From CAIUMH01 sp963758555 (lineage in GTDB: Bacteria; Actinomycetota; Acidimicrobiia; Acidimicrobiales; RAAP-2), in assembly GCA_963758555.1 (NCBI GenBank), contig CAVWVW010000003.1:124001-188000 (forward strand): DNA of 64,000 nt. Reading direction: 5' to 3'. Both the position numbers and the translations under genes were made by a program. Below are positions 41,404 to 51,433 of this stretch, piece by piece. Numbering within the stretch: position 1 is the stretch's first letter; each line of letters starts with the position of its first letter. Below the pieces are notes generated by a model, which searched no databases, was not told where the DNA came from, and worked only from the letters and a program-made list of their open reading frames with translations.

Positions 41404-43346
41404 GCAGGGGCGAGGTCGTCTGGAGCCCGCCCGCTGACGCGAGGTCGACCACCAGGATGGGTGCGTACCTCTCGTGGCTCGAGTCCGAGCGAGGGCTCAG
41501 CTTCGAGAGCCCTCAGGCGCTCTGGCAGTGGTCGATCGATGAGCTGGAGGCCTTCTGGTCGAGCTTCGCCGAGTGGATCGGCGTGCGGTGGAGCACGCCC
41601 GCCTTCGTCGGCGTTGGCCGAGCGGACCATGCCGGGGGCCAGCTGGTTCCCCGACGCCACGCTCAACTGGGCGGAGCAGGCGATGGCCTGCTCCGATGAG
41701 CGCGCCGACGACGTCGCGCTCATCGCACGATCGCAATCGCGCGCACGACACTCAGCTCACCTGGCGAGAGTTCGCCGACCAGGTGGCGCGCTCGTCGAGC
41801 CGGGCTCCGCCGCCTCGGGGTCACGACGAGGGGATCGAGTCTGCGCCTATCTGCCAAACATCCCTGAGACCTTGATCGCCTTCGTGGCGACGGCCAGCCT
41901 TGGGCGCGATCTGGTCATCGTGTGCGCCGGAGTTCGGCACTCGATCGGTCGTCGACCGCTTCGCCCAGGTCGAGCCCACGGTGCTGCTTGCCATCGATGG
42001 CTATCGCTACGGGACCAAGGACATCGACCGTCGTGATGAGGTCCTCGCCATCGAAGCTGCGCTGCCCACCCTGCGCGCCACGGTTCGGCTCTCGTATCTG
42101 GGCCTCGGTCACGACGACTGGGACGAGCTGCTCGCTGCAGCCGAGCCGATGGCCTTCGAGCCCGTGGCATTCGATCATCCGCTCTACGTCCTCTACAGCT
42201 CGGGGACGACGGGGCTCCCGAAAGCCATCGTCCACGGCCACGGCGGCATCGTGCTCGAGCACCTCAAGACCCTTGCCCTCCACCACGACCTCAACGCCGG
42301 TGACCGGTTCTGCTGGTTCACCACGACCGGCTGGATGATGTGGAACTTCCTCGTCAGCGGTCTGCTTGTCGGCGCCACGATCGTGCTCTTCGACGGCGAC
42401 CCGGGCTTCCCCGATCTGATGACGCTCTGGACGATGGCGAGCGTCGTGCGAGCTCGACGTCTTGGGGTTGAGCGCGCCCTTCATCATGGCGTCGCGCAAG
42501 GCCGGCCTCGCCCCGTCGGTGCCCACCTTGCGCCAAGTGGGCTCGACCGGGTCACCGCTGCCTCCCGAGGGGTTCCGATGGATCACCGAGACCCTTGGAG
42601 CCACAGTCCAGCCGTGCTCGATCAGCGGCGGCACGGACGTGTGCTCAGGCTTCGTCGGCTCCTCCCCGCTGCTTCAAGTCCGAGCGGGGGAGATCTCGTG
42701 CCGGCTCTTGGGTGTCGCCGCGGCGGCCTTCGATGAGGCGGGCGAGCCGTGCCCTCCGGGCGTGCAGGGCGAGCTCGTCATCACCGAGCCGATGCCGTCG
42801 ATGCCCGTGGGGTTCTGGAGGGACGACGACGGCTCGAAGCTTCGAGCCGCGTACTTCAGCGACTTCCCAGGCATCTGGCGTCACGGTGACTGGATCACCT
42901 TCACCGAGGACGGTGCCTGCGTGCTCTCGGGGCGCTCGGACGCCACGCTCAACCGGGGAGGCGTTCGGCTCGGCACGGCTGACTTCTACGCGGTGGTCGA
43001 AGAGCACGAGGCGGTGGCTGACTCGCTCGTCGTGCACCTTGACGACGATCCTGCTGACGCCATGGGCCAGCTGCTGCTCTTCGTCTCGCTGGTGGACGAC
43101 GCAGAGCTCGACGACGAGCTGCGCCGCGAGCTGGTGGGGGCGCTGCGCCACGAGCTCTCCCCTCGGCACGTTCCTGACGCCATCGAGCAGGTCCCGTCGG
43201 TCCCTCGCACCTTGTCGGGCAAGAAGCTCGAGGTGCCGGTCAAGAGGATCCTTGGGGGAGCGCCCGCCGACGCGGTGGCGTCGAAGAGCTCACTCGCCGA
43301 CCCGCGCTCGCTGGCGTGGTTCGAGCAGTACGCGCAGGCCCACTGA
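41400..43346 (+). pseudogene. Acetoacetyl-CoA synthetase, reading frame broken several times
   Basis: Acyl-adenylate enzyme that activates acetoacetate with CoA. Pieces in order: SRGEVVWSPPADA (frame from GTG 41400), FPDATLNWAEQAM (about 41640), DTQLTWREFADQVA (about 41750), GDRVCAYLPNIPETLIAF (about 41835), then a long stretch from 41900 with IWSSCAPEFG and the AMP-binding YSSGTTGLPKAIVHGHGG, and from about 42462 to the end with GSTGSPLPPEG, HGDWITF and LSGKKLEVPVKRI. At least four frame changes fall within 1.1 kb. The pieces add up to the normal length of about 650 residues. Sequence error is likelier than gene loss. Confidence 0.78.
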
Positions 43347-43431
43347 GCCGACTCGTTCGGCGCCGTCCGATTTCTGTCGGGGCAGCGTGCCCTGCCAGAC
43401 TGAGGGACGTGATCGAAGATGGAGACGGTTG

Positions 43432-44451
43432 ATGGTGCACGGGCACGAGGAGTACCACTCGCTGGTGATCGCTCAGGTGATCGAGGAGACCGCCGACAGC
43501 CGGTCCTTCGTCCTCGAGATCCCCGCTGAGCTCACTGAGGCGTTCGCCTACCGCGCTGGGCAGTTCTGCACCTTCGAGGCGACCATCGGCGGCGAGCAGG
43601 TGGTGCGCAGCTACTCGATGGCGAGCTCTCCTGAGGTGGGCGAGCAGTTCAAGACCACCGTCAAGCGCGTGCCCGAGGGCCTGATGTCCAACTGGATGAT
43701 CGACGAGCTCCACGTCGGCGACGTGCTTCAGGTGCTTCGCCCCGCTGGTCTCTTCGTGCTGCGCGACACCGAGGTGCCCCTCGTTGCGTTCGCCGGCGGC
43801 AGCGGCATCACCCCGGTGATCTCGATCATCAAGACGGCACTAGCCACCACCACCCGCTCGATCTCGTTGATCTACGCCAACCGGGACGAGGCGTCGATCA
43901 TCTTTGCGAGCGAGCTCGCCCGGCTCGTCGAGTCCTCGGAGGGGCGGTTGAGCGTCCACCACCACCTCGACGAGGCCAAGGGCTTCCTCGACGCCTCGGC
44001 CTGCGTGGCGCTCATCGGCGAGCGAAGCGACGCCGACTTCTACGTCTGTGGGCCCGGCGCCTTCATGGACACGGTGGAAGAGGCGCTCGAGAAGATCGGC
44101 ATCCACCAAGACCAGCTGTTCATCGAGCGCTTCGCGCTGCCCGGCGAGGTCGCACCGATCACCGAGTCTTCGGCCACCGAGACGGTGACCATCAAGCTCG
44201 AGCGCAAGAAGACCTCGGTGGACTACCGCATGGGCGACACCATCTTGGACACGGCTCGACGAGGTGGTCTGCGCCCTCCCTACTCATGCGAGGCAGGCAA
44301 CTGCGCGACCTGCATGGCGCTCTTGGAGAAGGGCGCCGTCACGATGCGCGCCAACAACGCCTTGACCCCGAGCGAGGTCGAAGAGGGCTGGGTGCTCACC
44401 TGCCAGTCAGTACCCACGAGCGCTGAGATCGTCATCAACTACGACGCCTGA
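43432..44451 (+). CDS. Ferredoxin-type NAD(P)H reductase of an oxygenase system (KshB/PaaE-like)
   Basis: 339 residues, three domains: FAD-binding barrel (RSYSMASSP), NAD-binding domain (FAGGSGITPVISI, FYVCGPGAFM) and a C-terminal plant-type [2Fe-2S] domain (YSCEAGNCATCMALL and a later VLTCQ). This order matches reductases such as KshB and PaaE that feed electrons to oxygenases. No oxygenase gene is adjacent, so the partner is unknown. It follows the acetoacetyl-CoA synthetase by 85 bases. Confidence 0.85.
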   Translation: MVHGHEEYHSLVIAQVIEETADSRSFVLEIPAELTEAFAYRAGQFCTFEATIGGEQVVRSYSMASSPEVGEQFKTTVKRVPEGLMSNWMIDELHVGDVLQVLRPAGLFVLRDTEVPLVAFAGGSGITPVISIIKTALATTTRSISLIYANRDEASIIFASELARLVESSEGRLSVHHHLDEAKGFLDASACVALIGERSDADFYVCGPGAFMDTVEEALEKIGIHQDQLFIERFALPGEVAPITESSATETVTIKLERKKTSVDYRMGDTILDTARRGGLRPPYSCEAGNCATCMALLEKGAVTMRANNALTPSEVEEGWVLTCQSVPTSAEIVINYDA

Positions 44452-44493
44452 GCGGCTTGTCGCAGCGGCCTGTCCCAGCGGCCTGCTCGTGGC

Positions 44494-45286
44494 TCAGGCG
44501 CGACGCTTGGCGGCCTCTCGACGACGTTGATCGGCTTCGTCGGCCATGCGCCAGTGATCGTCGTGGACCCAGGTCTGGGCGAAGGACGCGATGGCCGTCG
44601 TGAGCGAGCTCAGGTCGCACCAGCGGCAGGGCGGCTCGCTGGGCGGCCTTGATCCCGACCAGTGCTTGACGAGGCGCTCGAGCGATCTGACTCGCCACCG
44701 TGCGCCACCGCTCGTCAAAGCGCTCTCGCTCGACCACCTCGTCGAAGAGCCCTTGCGCAAGGGCCTCAGACGGCGCTGAGCACGGTGCCGGTGCTCATCA
44801 GCTTGAGGGCCCGTCCAGGCCCGAGGAGGGCGGTGAGTCGCTCGATGCCACCCCAGGCCGGCATGATCCCCAAGGCCACCTGGTTGAACGCGCAGCGCAC
44901 GTCGTTCGCAGCGAGGCGCATGTCGCAGGCGACCGCCACCTCGGCCCCGCCTCCGTAGGCGTCACCGTTGATGGCACCGAGAACAGGGATGGCTCGAGAC
45001 CAGAGAGCTGGTCGAGCACCGAGCGCATGGTCGCGGCCATCTCGGTCGCCTCATCGATGGTGCGGATCGAGGCCAGCTCTTTGAGGTCGCCTCCGGCGAC
45101 GAAGACCCGAGAGCCCCCACCGGTGACGACGAGGACGCTGACGCTGCTGGATGCCACCTCGTCGAGGGCGCTGGCCAGCTCGGCCATCGTCGCTCGCGCG
45201 ATGGCGTTGCGAGCATCGGGGCGATCGATGGTCAAGACGGTGACGGCACCGTCGGCGTCGAGTCGGACACCTTGCTCTGCGGTCAT
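44494..45286 (-). pseudogene. Enoyl-CoA hydratase/isomerase, reading frame broken several times
   Basis: Crotonase-fold protein. The first part (from ATG 45286) has DGAVTVLTIDRPDARNAI and the oxyanion-hole segment FVAGGDLKEL. After a shift at about 45000 another frame gives IPVLGAINGDAYGGGAEVAVACD and LGIMPAWGG. Another shift at about 44780 leads to EALAQGLFDEVVERERF, and one near 44610 to the C terminus WRMADEADQRRREAAKRRA ending at 44494. Joined, the protein is about 263 residues, normal for the family. TATCCT ends 7 bases before the ATG. Confidence 0.75.
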
Positions 45287-45293
45287 CTTGGTA

Positions 45294-45365
45294 AGGATAG
45301 AGGGATCGCTCGGCGGGCTTCAGTTGGCTCGGACGGTGGCTGGCTCGGGTGCCCGGCGGTACGGT
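45294..45365. promoter_or_regulatory. Divergent leaderless promoters between the enoyl-CoA hydratase and mutase genes
   Basis: Leftward: TATCCT (complement of 45294-45299), 7 bases to the ATG at 45286. Rightward: TACGGT (45360-45365), 6 bases to the ATG at 45372. Confidence 0.5.
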
Positions 45366-45371
45366 GTGGCC

Positions 45372-46964
45372 ATGTCCGACAAGGAGCTCACCTCAGACGC
45401 GGGCTTGGCGATCGATCGGGTCTACGGACCTGAGGTCTTGGAGGGAACCGACCTCGGTCGCATCGGCAGTCCCGGCGCGTTCCCCTTCACCAGAGGCAAC
45501 CACCCGGGTGGCTACCGCGACCGGCTCTGGACCTTCCGCCAGTACTCAGGCTTCGGGACGGCAGAGTGGTCAAACGAGCGCTACCGACTCTTGATGAAGG
45601 AGGGCGGGACGGGCCTGTCGGTGGCCGCCGACCTCCCGACGCAGATCGGCTACGACTCCGACGATCCCGAGGTCGAAGAAGAGGTCGGCCGCGTCGGGGT
45701 GGCGCTCGACACGCTGGCGGACGCTGAGATCCTCTTTCGGGACATCCCCCTCGATCAAGTCTCGACCTCGTGGACCGTCAACGGCACCGCGGCGATCATG
45801 CTGGCCTTCTACGTGGCCGTCGGAGCCAAGCAGGGCGTCCCCCGAGCCAAGCTGCGCGGCACGATCCAGAACGACATCTTGAAGGAGTACGTCTCGAGAG
45901 GGACGTGGATCTGGCCGCCGACGCCCTCGATCCGCCTCATCGCCGACTCCATCGAGTTCTGCGCCGATGAGGTGCCTCGCTACAACGCGGTCTCCGTGGC
46001 TGGTGCGCACTTCCGAGACGCAGGAGCCAACGCAGCCCAGGAGATGGCCTTCACGCTCCAAGACGCCGTGACCTACTGCGACGAGATCGTCGAGCGAGGG
46101 CGGATGTCGATCGACCAGTTCGCTCCTCAGGTCTCGTTCTTCTTCTACACCCACAACGACTTCTTCGAAGAGGTGGCCAAGTATCGAGCAGGACGGCGCC
46201 GCTGGGCCGAGATCGTGCGTGACCGCTACGGCGCCAAGGAGGCGAGCTCGTCGATGTTCCGCACCGGGACGGTCTGCGGAGGCTGGACGCTCCAGAGCCA
46301 GCAGCCGCACAACAACATCGTGCGCGTCGCCTACCAAGCTATGGCCGCTGTGCTCGGCGGTGTCCAATCGATGTTCACCGCGGCGTGGGATGAGCCTTTT
46401 GCCCTCCCCACCGAGGAGAGCACCATGCTGGCGCTTCGCACGCAGCAGATCCTGGCGCACGAGACGGGTGTGACCCGCACCGTTGATCCCCTCGGAGGCT
46501 CGTACTTCGTCGAGGCGCTCACCGACGAGATGGAGGCGCAGCTCATCACGATCATGGCTGACCTCGAGGCGCACGGTGGCATGGTCCAGGCCATCGAGGA
46601 CGGCTACGTCCAAGGCTTGATCGCTGACGAGTCAGCGGCGGTGCAGCGAAAGATCGACAGCGGCGAGCGTGTCATCGTCGGCGTGAACAAGTACCAGAGC
46701 CACGAAGACGCGTCGGCCCTCGTGCCACCCGCGATGGACGAGGCTGCTCGCCAGCACCAGCTCGATCGCCTGGCCGAGGTCAAACGGACGCGCAACACCC
46801 GAGCGGCGCTCGGTGCGCTGAAGGATCTGCGCCACGCCGCGCAGGGCGAGGCGAACCTGATGCCACACCTGATCGAGTGCGTGGAGGAGTATTGCACCGT
46901 CGGTGAGATCACCAAGGAGCTCAAAGACGTGTGGGGCGAGTACCAGCAGCCCCTGGTGTTCTGA
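45372..46964 (+). CDS. Acyl-CoA mutase catalytic subunit (methylmalonyl-CoA mutase family, split form)
   Basis: TIM-barrel substrate-binding subunit of a B12-dependent acyl-CoA mutase, 530 residues, without the cobalamin domain, which is encoded next. Conserved: FTRGNHPGGYRDRLWTFRQYSGFGTAE, LSVAADLPTQIGYDSD, GTIQNDILKEYVSRGTWIWPP, AGAHFRDAGA and ETGVTRTVDPLGGSYF. The RQY tyrosine and the SRGTW arginine match the residues that bind the methylmalonyl carboxylate, whereas isobutyryl mutases carry other residues there. The tyrosine before the catalytic histidine (GYH) is alanine here (GAH). Methylmalonyl-CoA or a bulkier malonyl-CoA derivative is the likely substrate. Confidence 0.85.
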   Translation: MSDKELTSDAGLAIDRVYGPEVLEGTDLGRIGSPGAFPFTRGNHPGGYRDRLWTFRQYSGFGTAEWSNERYRLLMKEGGTGLSVAADLPTQIGYDSDDPEVEEEVGRVGVALDTLADAEILFRDIPLDQVSTSWTVNGTAAIMLAFYVAVGAKQGVPRAKLRGTIQNDILKEYVSRGTWIWPPTPSIRLIADSIEFCADEVPRYNAVSVAGAHFRDAGANAAQEMAFTLQDAVTYCDEIVERGRMSIDQFAPQVSFFFYTHNDFFEEVAKYRAGRRRWAEIVRDRYGAKEASSSMFRTGTVCGGWTLQSQQPHNNIVRVAYQAMAAVLGGVQSMFTAAWDEPFALPTEESTMLALRTQQILAHETGVTRTVDPLGGSYFVEALTDEMEAQLITIMADLEAHGGMVQAIEDGYVQGLIADESAAVQRKIDSGERVIVGVNKYQSHEDASALVPPAMDEAARQHQLDRLAEVKRTRNTRAALGALKDLRHAAQGEANLMPHLIECVEEYCTVGEITKELKDVWGEYQQPLVF

Positions 46965-47369
46965 TGAGCACGCCTGCCCGCGTCCTTGGTCGCCAAGCCG
47001 GGCCTCGATGGCCACGACCGCGGCGCCAAGCTGGTCGCTCGCTCGCTCCGCGACGCCGGCTTCGAGGTCATCTACACCGGCATCCGTCAGAAGCCAGAGG
47101 TCATCGCCTCGATCGCGGTGCAAGAAGACGTCGACCTCATCGGGCTCTCGATCCTGTCGGGGGCCCACATGGGCTTGACCAAGAAGACCATCGAAGCGCT
47201 CGCCGAGGCGGGAGCGACCGACATCAAGGTCGTCGTGGGTGGCACGGTGCCACCGGTGGACGTCCAGGCGCTCCTCGATCTCGGCGCGGCTGCGGTGTTC
47301 CCGACAGGCACACCTCTCGACCAGCTGGTCGAGGACGTGCGCGCACTGGTCACGCCGACCTCCGCCTGA
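46964..47369 (+). CDS. Cobalamin-binding subunit of the acyl-CoA mutase (one frameshift)
   Basis: About 134 residues, the B12-binding domain. The DxHxxG motif is intact (AKPGLDGHDRGAKLVA), as are GLSILSGAHM and VVVGGTVPP of the Rossmann-like fold. The ATG at 46964 overlaps the mutase stop (TGATG). One extra base near 46988 separates MSTPARVL from VAKPGLDG, which should be continuous. The domain is otherwise complete and probably functional. Together with the previous gene it forms a two-subunit mutase. Confidence 0.88.
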
Positions 47370-47399
47370 GCCTTCAGGGACCCTCGTGCTCAGGGAGCC

Positions 47400-48549
47400 T
47401 CAGGCTCGGAGTCGCGCGAACGAGTCGAAGATCTCACGGGTGTGCTCGTGGAGTCGGGGCGGTGCTGCGTAGTGCTGAGGAGCGTCACCTGTCTTGATGG
47501 GGTTGGCGACGACTCGGATGGGGCCTTCGTCGGTCTCGATCGTCGCCACCATGGAGCGGGCCTCGACGAGCTCGGAGTCGAGGGCCACACCGAGATCGAT
47601 GACGGGGCCCACCGGGATGCCGAGGGGCCGGAAGCGATCCAGCCACTCCTGTGTGGTGGTCTCACGCAGGCGCTCGCCCAGCGCGTCGAGCAGCTCGGAG
47701 CGGTGCTCGAAGCGATCGTGCATGGTGGCGTAGCGAGGGTCGTCGGCCCAGGCCGGTCTGCCGATCTCGACGCAGATCCTCCGCCAGAAGTCGTCGTGGC
47801 TGACGAAGAGGGCGAGGTAGCCGTCGGCGGTCTCGAACAGCTGGGCGGGCACGTAGAAGTTGTGGGCGCCCATGGCGTAGCGACCTGGTCGCCTGCCCGC
47901 GTTGAGGTAGGCGGACGCCTTGTAGTTGAGCTGCGAGAGCATCACGTCGTGCAGCGAGACGTCGACCTGACCACCGTGGCCCTCGTAGACCTTCGCCAGC
48001 AGCCCAAGGGCGGCCATGATGCCCGAGGAGTTGTCGACCGCGCTGTACCCAGCGAGGGTGGGCGGGCCGTCGGGCTCACCGGTCATCGCAGCGACGCCGG
48101 TGCCCGCTTGGATGATGTAGTCGAAGGCGGGCCAGTCGGTTGCTGGCCCGTCGAGGCCAAAGCCGGTGAGGGCGACGCACACGATCCTCGGGTTGGCCGC
48201 GGCAGAGCGAGTCGTAGTCGAGCCCGAGGTTGCGGATCGCCGACGGCCGCATGTTGACGACCAAGGCGTCGGCGGTCGCTGCGAGGGCGTGCAGCTCCGC
48301 TTGGCCCTCCTCGGTGGCGAGATCGATGTGCACACTGCGCTTGTTGCGGTTGATGCTGGCGAAGTAGACGTTGTGCTCTCCGACGTAGTCGAAGCCGACC
48401 TGCCGGGAGAGGTCCCCGCCGATCGGCTCGATCTTGATCACGTCGGCTCCGAGGTCGGCCAGCAGCATGCCGGCGAAGGGGCCCGCCAAGATGTGCCCGA
48501 CCTCGAGCACGCGCAGGCCCGCGAGCGGTCCGCTGGACGCCTCGGTCAC
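47400..48549 (-). CDS. CaiB/BaiF-family (class III) CoA transferase (one frameshift)
   Basis: Formyl-CoA-transferase-like enzyme moving CoA between acids. About 383 residues. It begins GPLAGLRVLEVGHILAGPFAGMLLADLGADVIKIE, the family's classic start, and contains the aspartate block GQVDVSLHDVML. The frame changes once near 48200, joining LGLDYDSLC to AAANPRIVCVALTGFG. GTG at 48549 overlaps the preceding dehydrogenase stop (GTGA). It is the last gene of a three-gene minus-strand operon. The substrate is unknown. Confidence 0.83.
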
Positions 48550-49413
48550 AGGCCCTCCACGTAGGGGAAGATGCGCGTGAAGTCGACCCCGGGCTCGCTC
48601 TCAGAGAACGCCTCCCAGAGCGAGGCGGACGTCGGCCCGAGGGCCTCAGGCGCGTCGATGGCCCGTACGGAGCTCAGGTAGAGCCGCAGGTCCTTGGCCA
48701 TCAGCGAGTTGGAGAACCCCGAGGCGTAGCGGCCGGTCAGCACGTGGGTTGGGAACTTGTCGCTGGTCGCTGAGCTGCGGCCGCTCGCTCCGTTCAAGAC
48801 CTCGAGCATCGTGCCCATCTCGAGGCCTGAGGCCAGGCCGAAGGCGATGGCCTCGCTGGTGGCCGCCGAGCGCGGTCGCAGAGAGGAAGTTGTTGGCCAG
48901 CTTCATCGCCTGGGCGGGTCCCGGTCGAGTGGCCACTCGGTGGAGCTGATCGCTGAGTCCCGCCATGACGACCGCCGTGCGCTCGCACGCGGCATCGCTG
49001 CCGCCGTACATGACAGCCAAGGTCCGGGCCCGTGCGCCGGCTGGCCCCCCAGAGACCGGCGCATCGATGAAGTCGATGCCGCCGACGCCGAGCAGCCTCT
49101 CGACCTCGAGGGCGGCTTGGGGGCCGATGGTCGAGGTGTCGATCACGTGGGTGACCACGGAACCCGCGGCCTCGCAGATCTCAGCCGCCACCGAGGTCGA
49201 CACAGCGCCATCAGGCAGGCTGAGGACCACCACCTCTGCGTTCGAGGCGACCTCGCCGACGCTCTCGACGAACCGAGCGGACGCCGGTGCTCGAGCTGGT
49301 CCTGCCGGGTCGAAGCACCAGACGTCGAGCCCGGCTTCAGCCAGGTTGGCGCAGAGCGCGCTGCCCATGTTGCCGAGCCCGATGAAGCCGACGCTCTCCG
49401 CGGGACCTGTCAT
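48546..49413 (-). CDS. 3-hydroxyisobutyrate dehydrogenase-family reductase (one frameshift)
   Basis: NAD(P)-dependent beta-hydroxyacid dehydrogenase. Rossmann motif VGFIGLGNMG at the start, substrate-binding DAPVSGGPAGA and the catalytic-lysine helix MKLANNFL. The C-terminal helical part (GLEMGTMLEVLNGASGRSS onward) is in another frame; the shift is at about 48865. Joined length about 288 residues, typical. It overlaps both operon neighbours by four bases. 3-hydroxyisobutyrate, from valine, is one candidate substrate; others in this family act on tartronate semialdehyde or glyoxylate. Confidence 0.83.
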
Positions 49414-49787
49414 GGCCGTGCAGCGCGGATCGCACGGACCTCGCGCTTGGCGGAGACGCCTGCTGGGACACCGCAGTAGGCCGCGATCTGGAACAGCAGC
49501 TCGTCGATCTCCTCATCGGACACGCCTGTCTGGGCGTTCGACGAGGCATGGGTCTTGAACTCCTCCATGCGGCCGAGCGCCGCGGTCATGGCCATGACGA
49601 TGAGGCTTCGGTCCCGAGTCGAGAGTGCGCCTCCTCTTGCCCAGACGCCCCATGCCGTGGCAGTGACGAAGTCTTGGAACTCCTGAGAGGCCTGATCGGT
49701 GGCTGCCACCTGGTGGTCGACGTACTCGTCGCCGAGCATCGCTCGCCGCACGGCGTAGGCCGCCTCGAGCTGCTCTGAGTGTTCCAT
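49410..49787 (-). CDS. Carboxymuconolactone decarboxylase-family protein
   Basis: 125 residues, a small all-helical PcaC-like protein: TATAWGVWARGGALSTRDRSLIVMAMTAALGRMEEF and ELLFQIAAYCGVPAG. It lacks the CxxC of AhpD-type peroxidases, so a gamma-carboxymuconolactone decarboxylase-like role is more likely, though no protocatechuate genes are visible. A GGAGGAG site precedes the ATG, with a TATCAT -10-like box further up. It is first in the operon with the dehydrogenase and CoA transferase (ATGA overlap). Confidence 0.83.
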   Translation of the reverse strand: MEHSEQLEAAYAVRRAMLGDEYVDHQVAATDQASQEFQDFVTATAWGVWARGGALSTRDRSLIVMAMTAALGRMEEFKTHASSNAQTGVSDEEIDELLFQIAAYCGVPAGVSAKREVRAIRAARP

Positions 49788-49901
49788 GGTGCTCCTCCTC
49801 GGGTCGCCAAGCGATGATAAGCGAGGCTCTCGAGGACGAGGGAGGCTTCGGCGCTCTTCGTGGCACGGTCAACGAGGACCACGACGAGCGTCAGCAGCGG
49901 C

Positions 49902-51321
49902 TCAGAGCGTCAGGCTCACGCACTTGACCTGGGCGTAGTCGTGCAGCGCCTCGAGGCCCTTCTCCCGGCCGTACCCGCTGTTCTTGTACCCGCCGAGAGG
50001 TGTCTCGATGCTCGAGCGCGCCGCCGTTGACGGATACCTGTCCCGCTTGGAACTGCTCGGCCATGCGCAGCCCGCGACTCACGTCACCGCTCCAGACGCT
50101 GGCGAAGAGCCCGTACTCGGTGTCGTTGGCCATGGCGAGCGCCTCGGCTTCATCGCTGAACGCCATGGTCACGAGCACGGGGCCAAAGACCTCCTCACGG
50201 GCGATCGCCAACGCGGGATCGATGCCGGTGTACACCGTGGGCTGGATGAACATGCCCTGAGCCGCGGCACCGTCGCTGTAGGCCGCCCCTCCGACGGCCG
50301 GCTGCACCCCAGCCTGGGCGGCTTCGGCGAAGTGAGCGAGCACCTTGTCGAACTGGGCCTCGGTGATCATGGGTCCGAAGTCCACGCCTGGTCGCAGCTT
50401 CGAGGCAGCGTCAACGACGCGAGCCGTGAACGCATCGTGGAGGGACGCCTCGACGAGCAAGCGGGTCGTCGCCGTGCAGGTCTGGCCGGCGTTCATCGCC
50501 ATCGCCGAGGTGGCGGCGGCCACGGCCCGATCCAGGTCGGCGTCGGCGAAGACCACGACGGGTGACTTCCCACCGAGCTCCAAGGTCATCGGGATCAAGC
50601 GAGCGCCCGCGTCCTGGGCCAGGCGACGACCGGTGGCCACCGAGCCGGTGAAGGCGATGCGCCGGACGGCAGGATGTGCCGCCAGCGGCGCACCGACGTC
50701 GACGCCGGTGCCCGTGACGATGTTGATCAGACCATCGGGCAACCCGGCTTCCGTCGCCAGCTTGGCGAGGTGCACCGTCGAGGGTGAGGTGAACTCGGAG
50801 GGCTTGCCCACCACCGCATTGCCCGCAGCGAGAGCGGGAGCCATGCCCCGACAGGCCTGGTTGATGGGGAAGTTCCAGGGCGTGATGATGGCGACCACGC
50901 CGTAGGGCTCGAGTCGTGTGTAGGTGTGCAGGTTGGCGCCTTGGTCGATGGTGCGGCCACCGAGCGAGCGGACGACGCCGGCGTAGTAGCGGAAGTAGGC
51001 CGAGCACATGTCGATCTCCATGTGCAGCTGGGAGTCGACCTTCCCGGTGCTCAGGTGCTCGAGCTCCATCAGGTCGTCGGCGCCCGCCTCGATGGCCGAG
51101 GCCACCTGGTGCAGCGCCTCGGAACGCTCGGCGCCTGAGAGCCTGGCCCACGCCGGCTGAGCGCCAGAGGCGGCATGGACGGCTTGCTCGACCTCGGCAG
51201 CCGTGCCGGCGGCGATCTCTGCTCCGGGCTCACGAGTCGAAGGGTTGAGGGTGGTCAGGTAGGAGCCGGACACCGGCTCTACTGCCTTGCCGCCGATCCA
51301 GTGATGGTGCCTCTTGGTCAT
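49902..51321 (-). CDS. NAD-dependent aldehyde dehydrogenase near the mycofactocin genes (one frameshift)
   Basis: Oxidises aldehydes to acids. About 473 residues. PWNFPINQACRG, GKPSEFTSPST, FTGSVATGRRLA, the catalytic glutamate in LELGGKSPVVV and the cysteine in NAGQTCTATTR are all present. The frame breaks near 50005 after SVNGG; the proper C terminus (ETPLGGYKNSGYGREKGLE and the segment to 49902) is in another frame. It lies 112 bases downstream of mftF on the same strand, and related enzymes are known companions of mycofactocin loci. A CACAGCCTGTG palindrome lies just upstream of the ATG. Confidence 0.87.
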
Positions 51322-51343
51322 GTCACAGCCTGTGGTGCTTCGG

Positions 51344-51361
51344 GCCTGCCCTTCGACAGGC
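51344..51361 (-). terminator. Possible hairpin between mftF and the aldehyde dehydrogenase gene
   Basis: GCCTG (51344-51348) and CAGGC (51357-51361) form a 5-bp stem in the 112-base gap. Weak; it may only attenuate read-through. Confidence 0.25.
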
Positions 51362-51433
51362 GGCGTGCACCGTGGTCTACCACGAGACTCAGAGAGGGTC
51401 CACGGCGCCCGGTGCCTGCGGGGCGGGCCTCTT

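Noticed and set aside
41400..43346. Ribosomal frameshifting as an explanation for the acetoacetyl-CoA synthetase breaks
   Set aside because: Several shifts in about 1 kb with no slippery heptamers or common context, and neighbouring unrelated genes are broken the same way.
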